A stretch of 25,859 nucleotides of DNA from an uncultured Bacilli bacterium (lineage in GTDB: Bacteria > Bacillota_I > Bacilli_A > RF39 > UBA660): contig CALVVH010000013.1 in assembly GCA_944363805.1 (NCBI GenBank), forward strand, positions 1 to 25,859, in the 5' to 3' direction. Position 1 is the first letter of the stretch; each line of letters starts with the position of its first letter. Both the position numbers and the translations under genes were made by a program. Under the pieces are notes generated by a model that saw nothing but the letters and a program-made list of their open reading frames with translations, did not search any database and had not been told where the DNA came from. Of the stretch, positions 1-8,941 are shown piece after piece.

Positions 1-948
1 GTAACTGACAGTAACGGAAGAACTTCCGTAGTATATCAAACAAGTCAAAAAACAGAACCAGATACAATAACACTTTCGTTTGCTAGTTCTAATGATATAA
101 CCAACTTTTTAAAATATTGCCAACCACAAGTAAGTTATGATAATGGAGCATCATGGCAAAACTTAACCTTTGCCAGTTCTGCCGGAGGAACAACTGTTAT
201 TAAGGCAAATGCTCAAATTAAAGTAAACAATAGAAATACTGATCCTAGGTATGGTTGTGCTATAAATATTTGTACAAGTGCTAGTTGTTCAAGTAATAAT
301 TATCATACCTTTTTCTCTGACAATATATATACTAAAAATTCAGTGTATAACCATGTTAATAATATTAAAAATTACACATTAAATGGGACAGAAACTCACT
401 ATTCTTTAGTATATTGTTCATGTTTAGTTGGAAATACTGAAGTATATGTTTTAGATAAAAATAAAAAGAAGAAAAAGAAAAAAATTAAAGACATAAAGAA
501 AAACGATAAAGTTTATATTGTTGATGAAAAAGGCAATGTTGTAATAAGAAAAGTAAAAGCTAATCATCAAAGTAAGGCAACTACAATATTTAAAGTAATT
601 TTAGAAAATGGAGAAATAATTGAATGTAGTTCACGTCATAGTTTTATTGAATTAAATTTAGGTATTTTATATGTTGAAGAATTAAAAGTAGGGTATGAAC
701 TATTGAATATTGATGGCAATACATATAAAATAACCGATATAATTGTTGAAAACTATCCTGAGGGAATAGAAGTCTATAATTTAGAATTCGAAGAAAATAA
801 TGCTAAAATTTATGCTATCAGTGCATCAATGATTTTAACATTTGGTATAGTTTTGGGATTATCTGAAGCCCAAGAAAATCATTTAGAAAACAATGAAATT
901 AACGAGGCTAGTGACGATTTAGCAGCGGCAGTATTTCTTACAGTTTAA
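1..948 (+). CDS. Hint (intein-like) domain surface-type protein, 5' partial
   Basis: The frame is open from base 1, so the start lies upstream; the GTG at 343 is internal. Residues encoded by about 1-415 are Ser/Thr/Asn-rich with several cysteines and look extracellular; I do not recognise the fold. From about 421 the protein matches a Hint domain: a Cys-Leu-Val-Gly-Asn-Thr start, a lysine run followed by KIKDIKKNDKVY (the usual 'I..I..GD.V' strand), a block-B-like CSSRHSF at about 625-650, and a VYNLEF strand near 773-792. The usual terminal His-Asn or Asn-Cys is not visible; the domain ends IYAISASMILT and is followed by an acidic tail and the stop. Hint domains self-cleave or splice in inteins, bacterial intein-like proteins and polymorphic toxins; without the terminal Asn, only N-terminal cleavage seems plausible here. 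The Hint assignment is fairly firm; the biological role is unknown. Confidence 0.7.
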   Translation, partial: VTDSNGRTSVVYQTSQKTEPDTITLSFASSNDITNFLKYCQPQVSYDNGASWQNLTFASSAGGTTVIKANAQIKVNNRNTDPRYGCAINICTSASCSSNNYHTFFSDNIYTKNSVYNHVNNIKNYTLNGTETHYSLVYCSCLVGNTEVYVLDKNKKKKKKKIKDIKKNDKVYIVDEKGNVVIRKVKANHQSKATTIFKVILENGEIIECSSRHSFIELNLGILYVEELKVGYELLNIDGNTYKITDIIVENYPEGIEVYNLEFEENNAKIYAISASMILTFGIVLGLSEAQENHLENNEINEASDDLAAAVFLTV

Positions 949-954
949 TAATCA

Positions 955-960
955 TATAAT
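955..960 (+). promoter_or_regulatory. possible -10 box before the glycosyltransferase gene
   Basis: A perfect TATAAT lies in the gap between the Hint protein stop and the glycosyltransferase start. No good -35 and no TGn extension are present, unlike the other promoters in the window, so this is weak. Confidence 0.3.
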
Positions 961-1006
961 GAAGATGAATATTAAAAATTTCTAAAACAAATTTGATGGA
1001 GATAGT

Positions 1007-1915
1007 ATGAAAAAAGAAATTGATGTAATAATTCCTGCTTATAATGCCCATAAGTGGATAGGAGATCTGCTTCGTTGCCTAGAAAAACAAACAGCTAAAT
1101 CGTTATTTCTTGTTACCATCATCGATGACGGAAGCAAAGAAACTTACGATTCTCTATTAAATAATTTAAATCTTAATTTAGATGTTAAGGTTATTCGCTC
1201 TAAGCGTAATCGGGGATTAATTAATGCGCGTATATTAGGTATGAAAAATACTAGTTGTGAATATGTATTATTTTTAGATGCTGACGATTTAATAACCAAT
1301 GCTAATTTAATTTTAGAAATGTATCAACAAATGAAAGAAAATAATTACAATGTTGTATACGCTAAAGAATTTAATAAAGGTAAACATAAATGTATGTACC
1401 ATGATTACCATATTGCTGGAAAGATGCTTAGAAGAAGTATAATTAAAAATTATCATATAAAGTCACATAAATACACAATGGAAGAAGATACATCATTTAT
1501 GATGAGCTATTATTCTGTAATAGATAGAAATACAATTTTTAAAATTGATAAGTTATTTTATAAATATAATACTGATAATAGTGGTATTACTAGTAAATAT
1601 ACTAAATTTGAAAATTATGATTATACTACATTATTTTCTTCAATAAAACATGCTTATAGATATGCTAGAAAATATAATAACTTCTGGTATTTTAAAGAAA
1701 ATATGTTTAAAATATTCCTGTTTTTAGCTAATGAATATCAATTGCTTGGTATTCATTCAACTAATAAAAATACTGTTCATAGTTTTCTTCTTCAAAGCAA
1801 AAGATTTTATATTAAGTATAACCATTACATAAATAATTATTTAAAATTTAATAAAGTTTCTCAAAATTATATTAATAAATATAATTGGTTTAAAAATATT
1901 ATTTATAATATTTAA
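1007..1915 (+). CDS. Family 2 glycosyltransferase
   Basis: A GT-A fold transferase of 302 residues that would move a sugar from a nucleotide donor to a cell-surface acceptor. The N-terminus has the family opening DVIIPAYNAHKWI, the nucleotide-binding DDGS at residues 40-43 and the metal-binding DxD motif in LFLDADD (residues 89-94). An acidic pair in MEEDTSF around residue 162 sits where the catalytic base is usually found. The C-terminal 120 residues are rich in Tyr, Asn and Lys, with no transmembrane segment, so the protein is probably cytosolic or peripheral. ATG at 1007 has a purine-rich GGAGA about 4-8 bases upstream. It is convergent with sigK, with only 21 bases between them and no clear terminator. 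Donor and acceptor cannot be told from sequence; capsule, teichoic acid or surface-protein glycosylation are all possible. Confidence 0.85.
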   Translation: MKKEIDVIIPAYNAHKWIGDLLRCLEKQTAKSLFLVTIIDDGSKETYDSLLNNLNLNLDVKVIRSKRNRGLINARILGMKNTSCEYVLFLDADDLITNANLILEMYQQMKENNYNVVYAKEFNKGKHKCMYHDYHIAGKMLRRSIIKNYHIKSHKYTMEEDTSFMMSYYSVIDRNTIFKIDKLFYKYNTDNSGITSKYTKFENYDYTTLFSSIKHAYRYARKYNNFWYFKENMFKIFLFLANEYQLLGIHSTNKNTVHSFLLQSKRFYIKYNHYINNYLKFNKVSQNYINKYNWFKNIIYNI

Positions 1916-1936
1916 AATAAATGTCTATAAATGTTT

Positions 1937-2629
1937 TTAATTAATATTCTTATTTTTAATAAATTCCGTGAGCATTTTTGTAAGTGCTCTTTTTTCTATT
2001 CTGGAAACATAACTTCGCGAAATTTTTAATTCTTTGGCAATTTCTTTTTGTGTCATCTCTTTTGTATTATATAATCCATAGCGTTTTATGACTATTTCTT
2101 TTTCTCTTTCATTTAAAGTTTTTAAATATCTATTTAATAGAGCCACATTGTTTTTAATTTCTAATTCTTCGAATAAATCTCTTTGCTTATCTTTTATAAC
2201 ATCAATTAAATTTATTTCATTTCCTTCCTTATCAAATCCAATAGCATCATTTAAAGATACTGTAATCCCTTGCTTCTTATTGCTTCGAAAATGCATAAGT
2301 AATTCGTTTTGAATACATCGCGCGGCATATGTTGTAATTCGTGTTTGTTTATTATTCTTATAGCTATCAATGCCCTTAATAAGGCCAATTGTTCCAATGC
2401 TTATTAAGTCATCTGTATTGTCTTTGCTATCAAACTTTTTGACAATGTGTGCCACTAATCTTAAATTGTGTTCAATTAACATATTGCGGGCACTTTTATC
2501 CCCAGCTAGCATTCTTTTAATACAGTCTTCTTCTTCCTCCATACTTAGTGGCTCCGGAAATATAGTGTTTGAGTAACTTCCTGTAAAAAACAACATATCT
2601 TTTATAATATTGAGTAAATTTAAAAACAT
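1937..2629 (-). CDS. sigK: RNA polymerase sigma-K factor precursor (late mother-cell sporulation)
   Basis: A 230-residue sigma factor very close to Bacillus pro-sigma-K. It has the hydrophobic pro-sequence (residues 1-18), the FPEPLS junction, then ARNMLIEHNLRLVAHIVKKF (region 2.1), DLISIGTIGLIKGI (2.2), TTYAARCIQNELLMHFR (2.3-2.4) and the region 4 helix-turn-helix EIAKELKISRSYVSRIEKRAL at 196-216. In Bacillus the pro-sequence anchors sigma-K to the membrane until SpoIVFB cuts it during spore maturation; the conserved Ser-Tyr (residues 18-19) lies where that cut is expected. The gene is continuous, so there is no skin-type insertion. Cortex and coat genes are its usual targets. It is divergent from the giant sigma gene with a 78-base gap; I could not identify its own promoter with confidence. 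SD AGAGG lies upstream of the ATG on the minus strand. Confidence 0.93.
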   Translation of the reverse strand: MFLNLLNIIKDMLFFTGSYSNTIFPEPLSMEEEEDCIKRMLAGDKSARNMLIEHNLRLVAHIVKKFDSKDNTDDLISIGTIGLIKGIDSYKNNKQTRITTYAARCIQNELLMHFRSNKKQGITVSLNDAIGFDKEGNEINLIDVIKDKQRDLFEELEIKNNVALLNRYLKTLNEREKEIVIKRYGLYNTKEMTQKEIAKELKISRSYVSRIEKRALTKMLTEFIKNKNIN

Positions 2630-2655
2630 AATTTTTCAACCTCTAATAAATCTTA

Positions 2656-2684
2656 TTGGAAAATATCAATAATTATGTTAGAAT
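2656..2684 (+). promoter_or_regulatory. Promoter of the giant sigma factor gene
   Basis: TTGGAA at 2656-2661 and TAGAAT at 2679-2684 are 17 bases apart, with an extended -10 TGt at 2676-2678. A strong SD, AGGGAGG, follows before the ATG at 2708. Confidence 0.65.
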
Positions 2685-2707
2685 TAACTTTATAGGGAGG
2701 GTTCAAG

Positions 2708-5700
2708 ATGGGCAGTAGGTTAGACGTTATTGAAAAAGTACAACAAGAATTTTCTTTTTACCGAAAAGATAAAAACTATTTTGGATCCTTAATTAAACCA
2801 AACGTAACAGATGAAAAAGAAGCTTTAAAAATAGTTTTGAAAGACCTAAAGGCTAGTTTTCGTAAATTTGAAATGTCTTGGTTTATCGATCAACTTAAAA
2901 ATAGCAAAGGCAGTTCGTTAGCCAAATTAAATTTTCTTTTAGATTCCTTAGCTAAATACAATCTGATAATTGACATTGACTATTTATCTAAACTATTAGA
3001 AAAATATCCAGAATTAGCTGAATTGTTAGATAGTATATTGAAAAACAAACAAAAAATAACTAATAATTATTTGGCTAGTTTAACAAATAATGAAGCAACT
3101 ATCGATTTGTTAATTTTGTATTCTACTTTAAAAGGAGTGTTTGTTGAGGAATTAGAAGAGATTGAAATAAAAACTGATTCTTCGAAAGAATTTTTCATCC
3201 GCAATAGTTATTCAGCTTATTTAGTAGAAATTGGCCAAATTCCTATTTTACCTGCAGAACAAATAAGAGATTATTTCGCCAAAATGGCTGAAATTAAAGA
3301 ACAATTGGAAACGGATTTAACTCAGGTAGAAAGAGCGCGCTTAGAAAAAAAATATAAATTTTATCATGATGCTATAATTGAATCTAATCTGCGTTTAGTG
3401 GTAAGTGTTGCTAAAAAATATTTTGGACGTGGCTTGGATCCTCTTGATATAATTCAAGAAGGCAATAAGGGGTTAATGAAAGCTTGTGAAAAATATGATT
3501 ACGAAAAAGGCTATCGTTTTTCAACTTATGCTACCTGGTGGATTAGACAAGCTATCACCCGTAGTATACTAAATGATAGTTTAACTATCCGTATACCCGT
3601 ACACCATTATGTAAAGATTAATCAAATTTTAACCATAAAAAGAAAAATAGAAATGGAATTGGGGCGTGAAATTTCTTCTGAAGAATTAGCTCAGCAACTG
3701 GAAATGGATATAGATCAATTGAATAGCATGTTAAATGTGCCAAGAGCTTCTGCTTCTTTAGATGCTCCTATTCAAGGTGCCGATAAAGAAAATGATAGTT
3801 CGAAACTTAGCAATTTTTTGCCGGATGAACATAACTTGGAAGAAAATGTTATAAAAGGTTTCCTTCCTGAATATATCAACGACATTTTAAAAGAATGTTT
3901 ACTAGAAAGAGAAGAAATTATCTTGCGCATGCGCTTTGGAATTAACAATCCTAATAAACCTAATAATCTATATAGTAGGGAACATACCCTTGAGGAAGTT
4001 AGCCAAGAACTCCACATAACTCGTGAAAGAGTTAGACAAATTGAAGCAAAAGCTTTAAAAAAATTAAAAACATATACTGCTAAATCTAAATTGCAAGGAT
4101 ATTTTAGTGAAAATTCTTCCGATGCTAGTGCTAGAGAAATGCAAGGCAACGAAGATTTAAAAGGAATAAGAAACTTTGAAGAAAAACTTGGTCTTGATGA
4201 AAGTATAACTAAGAAATTCACTCTTGAATATATAAATGATGTTTTTAAAAAATGCTTAACATCAAAAGAAGAAGTCTTTTTACGAATGCGTTTTGCCATC
4301 CAAGAGCCAGACAAATTTAACCCTTTATATAACAAGACACATACTTATAGAGAAATTCAAGATGAAACTCATTTAATTAAAATGAAAAGTGGTAGTGCCT
4401 TTTGCTGTACCGCCTTGAAAAAAGTGCGAAAATATATCAAAGAAAATAGACCTAAAGATAGTTTGAACATAGAAAGGAAAGAAGATATGAATAATAGATT
4501 AAGTTTTGATGAAATAGTAGGTGGTCATAGAGAAGAGACAATTGCCAATATACCTAAATTACCTACTGAAGACCAACAAGCCATATTTTTGCGTTTTGGA
4601 AAAGAGTTAAATCAATGTAATTTAATTGATATAGATATCAGCCGACGGGCATATGACGCTACTAAAAAATTACTTAAGATGATAGAGACTCCAACATATT
4701 TACCGCGCCAAGTAACTAGGCAAAAGAAAAATGGCCCAGTAATAATCGTTAAAGATGGCAAAAAGAGCATTTTATCCTTACGTGATAAGTTAGGTTGTAA
4801 TTCACGCACTTTAATATTACTGGCACTAAACATTCTTTTTGATGATACATTCCTTATATTATTTAATTATTTTGGTCCTAACTTATGTTCCAATGTTGAT
4901 GAAATAGGAATTCCACAAGAAGATTATCAAAAGTTAGAATCTCTTTATCCAGCTTTAAAAGAAAAATTGAGAAGTTTGGGAAAATATACTTATTTAAAAG
5001 ATATTTTGGGAGGAACTGAAGCAGAAGTATCGTCCTTATCTTCGACATTTAAAATCGATTCCCCCAAATATAAATTATTTGTTGCTATTTTTGGAGACGA
5101 TTATCTAAAACCGATAAGTGACATAAGTAAACTTGATGAAAAAGAGTTGCATATGTTATTTAATGGCTTACAGACTTTACATACACAACTAAAAGGTAAG
5201 CAAGTTAATGCCAAAGATAAGGGAAAAAAATTAAACGATATTATTCCAGCTACAGATGAAGAAATATTTAAACCAGAAAAAGCAGCTCAAAGTTTGCAAG
5301 AAATTTTAAAATGCAGTGATGATGAACTAGTTGCCATAATAAATCCTGAAAAAAAGGGAAAAATATTCACTTTCTTCGCTTCTATTTTTGGTGATGATTT
5401 TAGTAGAAAAATTGTGCGTAGTAACTTAGATTCCAAAACTCGGAGATCATTTGTTATCAATTTAAATTATTTATCAAAAAAGCTTAAAAAGAAACGAAAA
5501 GAACTTTACATATCTTTAGTTACAAAGTTAGGCTTAGATACCGATGCTTTTAAAGATTATGTTACTTACTATAAAGAAAACAATCCGGATTCTTACTATA
5601 AATTATCCATAGTCTTTGGATCTGGCTTAAATCAGGATGTAGACCAAAATACCATTGATGAAAACAACAATACTTTAATAGAAGAATTTGTTAAAGGATA

Positions 5701-6283
5701 TATTGCTTATTGTATCAGTAATTTTTTTAGTAAATTGAATTGTTCTGAAGAAGAAGTGGAAATGCTAAAAAAATCTTCAACTGAACATGGTGAACTGGTA
5801 AAACTTCAAGAAATACTAAATACCAGTATTTCTAATGCTACGAATATCTCATCAACTGTTGGTAATTATTTAAAAAAGCTTAAGATTATGTTAAATGAGT
5901 TTCGAGCAACAAAAGAAGAAAACAAAGTTTCAAATCCTACTCCGACTGGTGAAATAACAGCAATAGAAATATTGACAAAAAAGGAGTATCCTAGCAAATT
6001 AACTCCCTTAAAGCATCCATTCTTTAAAGAATTTATTCAATTACTTCCTTTAGAATATCAAATAATTACAGCTCTTAGGTTAGGCCTTTATGATGGCATG
6101 ATTCATTCTTCAAGTGAACTTGCTGAAATATTTAATATAAGTGAACAAGAAGTTTTGAATAAAACGGAAAAAGGAATTAGTTTATTTCAAAACCTGGTAA
6201 TAAGATATCAAGAATTATTTGGTAAAGATTTTCCTACTTTAGATGGTGAAAGTACAATGCTTTTAAAGTTAAATGATAAATAA
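2708..6283 (+). CDS. Giant sigma-70 family factor with extra region-4-like domains and a repeat array
   Basis: The protein has 1191 residues, about three times a normal primary sigma. Order: N-terminal helical part (1-165); region 1.2 (about 168-198); region 2 (215-290, with [18 protein letters not shown] and [17 protein letters not shown]); region 3 (292-350); complete region 4 (388-455, with the helix-turn-helix [18 protein letters not shown]). Then a degenerate second region 4 (505-577), a third region-4-like piece (614-660), five repeats of about 70 residues (691-1066), and a fourth region-4-like end (1108-1165, [18 protein letters not shown]). The Gln and Thr in IRQAIT that read the -10 in E. 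coli sigma-70 are kept, so it should recognise TATAAT-type promoters. It may be the primary sigma (rpoD) of this organism or an alternative one; no other candidate is in the window. Region 4 carries a 9-residue insertion after RMRFG. Followed by a terminator. Confidence 0.85.
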   Translation: MGSRLDVIEKVQQEFSFYRKDKNYFGSLIKPNVTDEKEALKIVLKDLKASFRKFEMSWFIDQLKNSKGSSLAKLNFLLDSLAKYNLIIDIDYLSKLLEKYPELAELLDSILKNKQKITNNYLASLTNNEATIDLLILYSTLKGVFVEELEEIEIKTDSSKEFFIRNSYSAYLVEIGQIPILPAEQIRDYFAKMAEIKEQLETDLTQVERARLEKKYKFYHDAIIESNLRLVVSVAKKYFGRGLDPLDIIQEGNKGLMKACEKYDYEKGYRFSTYATWWIRQAITRSILNDSLTIRIPVHHYVKINQILTIKRKIEMELGREISSEELAQQLEMDIDQLNSMLNVPRASASLDAPIQGADKENDSSKLSNFLPDEHNLEENVIKGFLPEYINDILKECLLEREEIILRMRFGINNPNKPNNLYSREHTLEEVSQELHITRERVRQIEAKALKKLKTYTAKSKLQGYFSENSSDASAREMQGNEDLKGIRNFEEKLGLDESITKKFTLEYINDVFKKCLTSKEEVFLRMRFAIQEPDKFNPLYNKTHTYREIQDETHLIKMKSGSAFCCTALKKVRKYIKENRPKDSLNIERKEDMNNRLSFDEIVGGHREETIANIPKLPTEDQQAIFLRFGKELNQCNLIDIDISRRAYDATKKLLKMIETPTYLPRQVTRQKKNGPVIIVKDGKKSILSLRDKLGCNSRTLILLALNILFDDTFLILFNYFGPNLCSNVDEIGIPQEDYQKLESLYPALKEKLRSLGKYTYLKDILGGTEAEVSSLSSTFKIDSPKYKLFVAIFGDDYLKPISDISKLDEKELHMLFNGLQTLHTQLKGKQVNAKDKGKKLNDIIPATDEEIFKPEKAAQSLQEILKCSDDELVAIINPEKKGKIFTFFASIFGDDFSRKIVRSNLDSKTRRSFVINLNYLSKKLKKKRKELYISLVTKLGLDTDAFKDYVTYYKENNPDSYYKLSIVFGSGLNQDVDQNTIDENNNTLIEEFVKGYIAYCISNFFSKLNCSEEEVEMLKKSSTEHGELVKLQEILNTSISNATNISSTVGNYLKKLKIMLNEFRATKEENKVSNPTPTGEITAIEILTKKEYPSKLTPLKHPFFKEFIQLLPLEYQIITALRLGLYDGMIHSSSELAEIFNISEQEVLNKTEKGISLFQNLVIRYQELFGKDFPTLDGESTMLLKLNDK

Positions 6284-6289
6284 ATAATG

Positions 6290-6313
6290 AAGTAGTCTAA
6301 ATGGCTACTTTTG
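6290..6313 (+). terminator. Rho-independent terminator after the giant sigma gene
   Basis: AAGTAGTC (6290-6297) pairs with GGCTACTT (6303-6310) around a 5-base loop, with one G-U pair, followed by a T-rich stretch. Confidence 0.65.
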
Positions 6314-6342
6314 TTGCTTTTAAGCTGATTATATGGTAATAT
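6314..6342 (+). promoter_or_regulatory. Promoter of polA-mutM
   Basis: TTGCTT at 6314-6319 and TAATAT at 6337-6342 are 17 bases apart, and TGg precedes the -10 (6334-6336). It sits just behind the preceding terminator and 24 bases before the polA start codon. Confidence 0.6.
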
Positions 6343-6365
6343 TTAAACAGAATGGAGTATTTAAT

Positions 6366-8918
6366 ATGGTAAAAAAATTAATATTAATTGATGGAAACAA
6401 TTTGATGTTTCGCTCTTATTATGCTACTGCTTATAGTGGCAATATGATGAAAAATTCTAAGGGACTTCCAACCAATGCTTTATTTGGCTTTGTATCAATG
6501 CTTAATAAAATAATTGCTGAAGAAAATCCCACATACATGGCTGTAGCTTTTGATATAGGGAAAAATTTCCGTAAAGAAAAATATGACTTTTATAAAGAGG
6601 GAAGAGTAGATACTCCCGAAGAATTAAAAATTCAAATGCCCATCGCTAGAGAAATATTGGATGCTTGGGGAATCAAACATTTTGAACTAGCCCCTTACGA
6701 AGCCGATGATATCATTGGTACAATTGCTCGCATGACTGAAGAAGATCCCAATTTTGCTTCTGTGATAGTTTCTAGTGATAAAGACTTACTACAACTTATC
6801 AGTGATGAAACAGAAGTTAAATTATTAAAGCAAACAGGATTTATTCGATATAATCATGAAACGTTTTTAGATGATTATAAAATAGAGCCAATTCGTATCA
6901 TCGATTTAAAAGCTTTGATGGGTGATGCATCCGATAATATCCCGGGAGTTAAAGGTATCGGTGAAAAAACAGCCTTAAAACTCTTACAAGAATATGGATC
7001 TTTAGATAACATCTATGCTAATATAGACAATATCAAAGGTAAAGTTCAAGAAAAATTAGCATCTGATAAAGAAAGTGCCTATATGAGTAGAGATATTGCA
7101 ACTATCTATAGGGAAGTTCCTCTAAATATTACTTTAGAAGATTTAAAATTTGCTTTAACCGATGATACAGCTCTAAAAGAAAAATATCAAGAATTAGAAT
7201 TCTTCTCTTTTCTTAAAACTAGTGCAGTTCCTAAAAAACAAGAAGAAATAAAGTATAAAGTTATTTCTTCTTTAGATGAACTTGTTTTAGAAGATAAAAT
7301 AGCTCTTTATCTAGAGTTAGATAATGAAAATTACCATATGGCTAATATCATTGGTATGAGTATTACTGATGGAACAAACACTTATTACATCAATAAAGAT
7401 TTAGTAATACCTGTTTTAGAAAAGGTAAAAGATAAAGAAATAATTACTTATGATTTAAAAAAAGTTATCTGTGCTTCTCATATTTTTATAAATGGTACAT
7501 TTGATGCCATGATTGCAGCATACATCCTAGGTTACAACCAAAAAGATGATATTGCTTATCTAGCTAATCAATTCGATGAAGATATTGCTTTTTATGATAC
7601 TTTGAAGAAAACAAATTTTATTGATGCTTTAGAAATTGTCAAAAAAAGTCTATTCTTATATAAAATAGCTCCAGACTTCATTAGTAAAATGGAAAGTGAA
7701 GGAGACTTTGAATTATTTGAGTCTATTGAAATGCCTTTAGTAACTGTTCTTGCAGATATGGAAATGACTGGTATTAAAGTAGAAAAGAATGTTTTAGATG
7801 ATATGCAAAGTGAAATAGAAGTCAAAATAGAACTCCTAGAACGCGAAATATATAATCTAGCAGGTATAAAGTTTAATATTGGTAGTCCTAAACAACTGGG
7901 AGAAGTTTTATTTGACAAATTAGGGCTTGCTAAGGGCAAGAAAAATAAAACAGGATATAAAACCGATGTCAAAGTGCTAGAAAAACTAGCCAAAGATTAT
8001 CCCATTGCTGAAAAAATTCTCGACTACCGAGCTTTAACCAAACTTAATAGTACCTATATTGCTGGTCTTAGCAATTACATCTTAAGTGATAGTAAAATCC
8101 ATACTATTTATAAACAAACTCTAACTCGGACTGGTCGTCTTTCTTCAGTTGATCCTAACTTACAAAATATCCCTGTTCGTGAAGAACTAGGTCGTAAGAT
8201 TAGAAAAGCCTTTGTCCCAACCAATGATTTACTTCTAAGTGCCGATTATTCCCAAATTGAACTTCGTATCTTGGCCCATATATCTAAATCTCAAGGTTTA
8301 ATTACCTCATTTCAAAATGATTTAGATATCCATACTAAAGTTGCTAGTGATATCTATGGTATTCCAACTGAAGCTGTTACTAAAACAATGCGTCGTACTG
8401 CTAAAGCAGTTATATTTGGTATTGTCTATGGTATCAGTGGCTTTGGACTGGGTGAAAACCTACATATTTCTCGTAAAGAAGCTGATGACTTTATAGAAAA
8501 ATATTTTGAACTTTACCCAGAAGTCAAAAAATATACCGAAGATATAGTTAAATTTGCTCATGAACATGGTTATGTTAAAACACTTTTTGGTCGCAAGCGC
8601 GTAATTGATGAAATCAAAAATCCTAACTATATCATTCGTAGCACTGGAGAGCGAATGGCCATGAATACTCCAATCCAAGGTACTAGTGCTGATATTATGA
8701 AAATGGCGATGATTAATGTCTACAATCGTTTTAATAAAGAAGGTATAACTAGTAAGATATTACTTCAAGTTCACGATGAAATCATCGTCGATGTTAAAAA
8801 CAGTGAACTTGACTTAGTAAAAAAGGTTATCAAAGAAGAAATGGAAAACGTCTACAAGTTGGATGTTCCTTTGAAAGTAGAAATTGATACAGGTATCAAT
8901 TGGTATGAAGCCAAATAA
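6366..8918 (+). CDS. polA: DNA polymerase I
   Basis: An 850-residue family A polymerase that fills gaps and removes Okazaki primers. ATG 6366 (MVKKLILIDGNN) is preferred over the upstream ATG 6333 because GGAG at 6354-6357 is 8 bases before it and the family begins at this point. The 5' nuclease domain (about 1-290) shows DGNNLMFR, YEADDIIGT, SSDKDLLQL and the helix-hairpin-helix GVKGIGEKTALKLL. The central 3'-5' exonuclease-like domain lacks the DxE metal ligands (LELDNEN instead), as in Bacillus enzymes, so proofreading is probably absent. The polymerase domain has motif A SADYSQIELR (Asp 627), motif B RRTAKAVIFGIVYGISGFGL and motif C VHDEIIVD (His 803, Asp 804). mutM follows after 23 bases and is probably co-transcribed. 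Confidence 0.97.
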   Translation: MVKKLILIDGNNLMFRSYYATAYSGNMMKNSKGLPTNALFGFVSMLNKIIAEENPTYMAVAFDIGKNFRKEKYDFYKEGRVDTPEELKIQMPIAREILDAWGIKHFELAPYEADDIIGTIARMTEEDPNFASVIVSSDKDLLQLISDETEVKLLKQTGFIRYNHETFLDDYKIEPIRIIDLKALMGDASDNIPGVKGIGEKTALKLLQEYGSLDNIYANIDNIKGKVQEKLASDKESAYMSRDIATIYREVPLNITLEDLKFALTDDTALKEKYQELEFFSFLKTSAVPKKQEEIKYKVISSLDELVLEDKIALYLELDNENYHMANIIGMSITDGTNTYYINKDLVIPVLEKVKDKEIITYDLKKVICASHIFINGTFDAMIAAYILGYNQKDDIAYLANQFDEDIAFYDTLKKTNFIDALEIVKKSLFLYKIAPDFISKMESEGDFELFESIEMPLVTVLADMEMTGIKVEKNVLDDMQSEIEVKIELLEREIYNLAGIKFNIGSPKQLGEVLFDKLGLAKGKKNKTGYKTDVKVLEKLAKDYPIAEKILDYRALTKLNSTYIAGLSNYILSDSKIHTIYKQTLTRTGRLSSVDPNLQNIPVREELGRKIRKAFVPTNDLLLSADYSQIELRILAHISKSQGLITSFQNDLDIHTKVASDIYGIPTEAVTKTMRRTAKAVIFGIVYGISGFGLGENLHISRKEADDFIEKYFELYPEVKKYTEDIVKFAHEHGYVKTLFGRKRVIDEIKNPNYIIRSTGERMAMNTPIQGTSADIMKMAMINVYNRFNKEGITSKILLQVHDEIIVDVKNSELDLVKKVIKEEMENVYKLDVPLKVEIDTGINWYEAK

Positions 8919-8941
8919 CAAAAAATGAAGAGGTGAAAAGC

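Noticed and set aside
421..840. Active splicing intein
   Set aside because: No terminal Asn and no following Cys/Ser/Thr in the expected motif, and no recognisable downstream extein.
1937..2629. skin-type interruption or frameshift in sigK
   Set aside because: The frame is continuous through regions 2 and 4, at the normal total length.
3772..4335. 187-codon minus-strand frame inside the giant sigma gene
   Set aside because: Its product is Ser/Leu/Phe-rich without any motif, and the sense strand has clear sigma domains.
6333..6365. Earlier polA start at ATG 6333
   Set aside because: It adds 11 residues not seen in the family, overlaps the -10 box, and the internal ATG has a proper SD.
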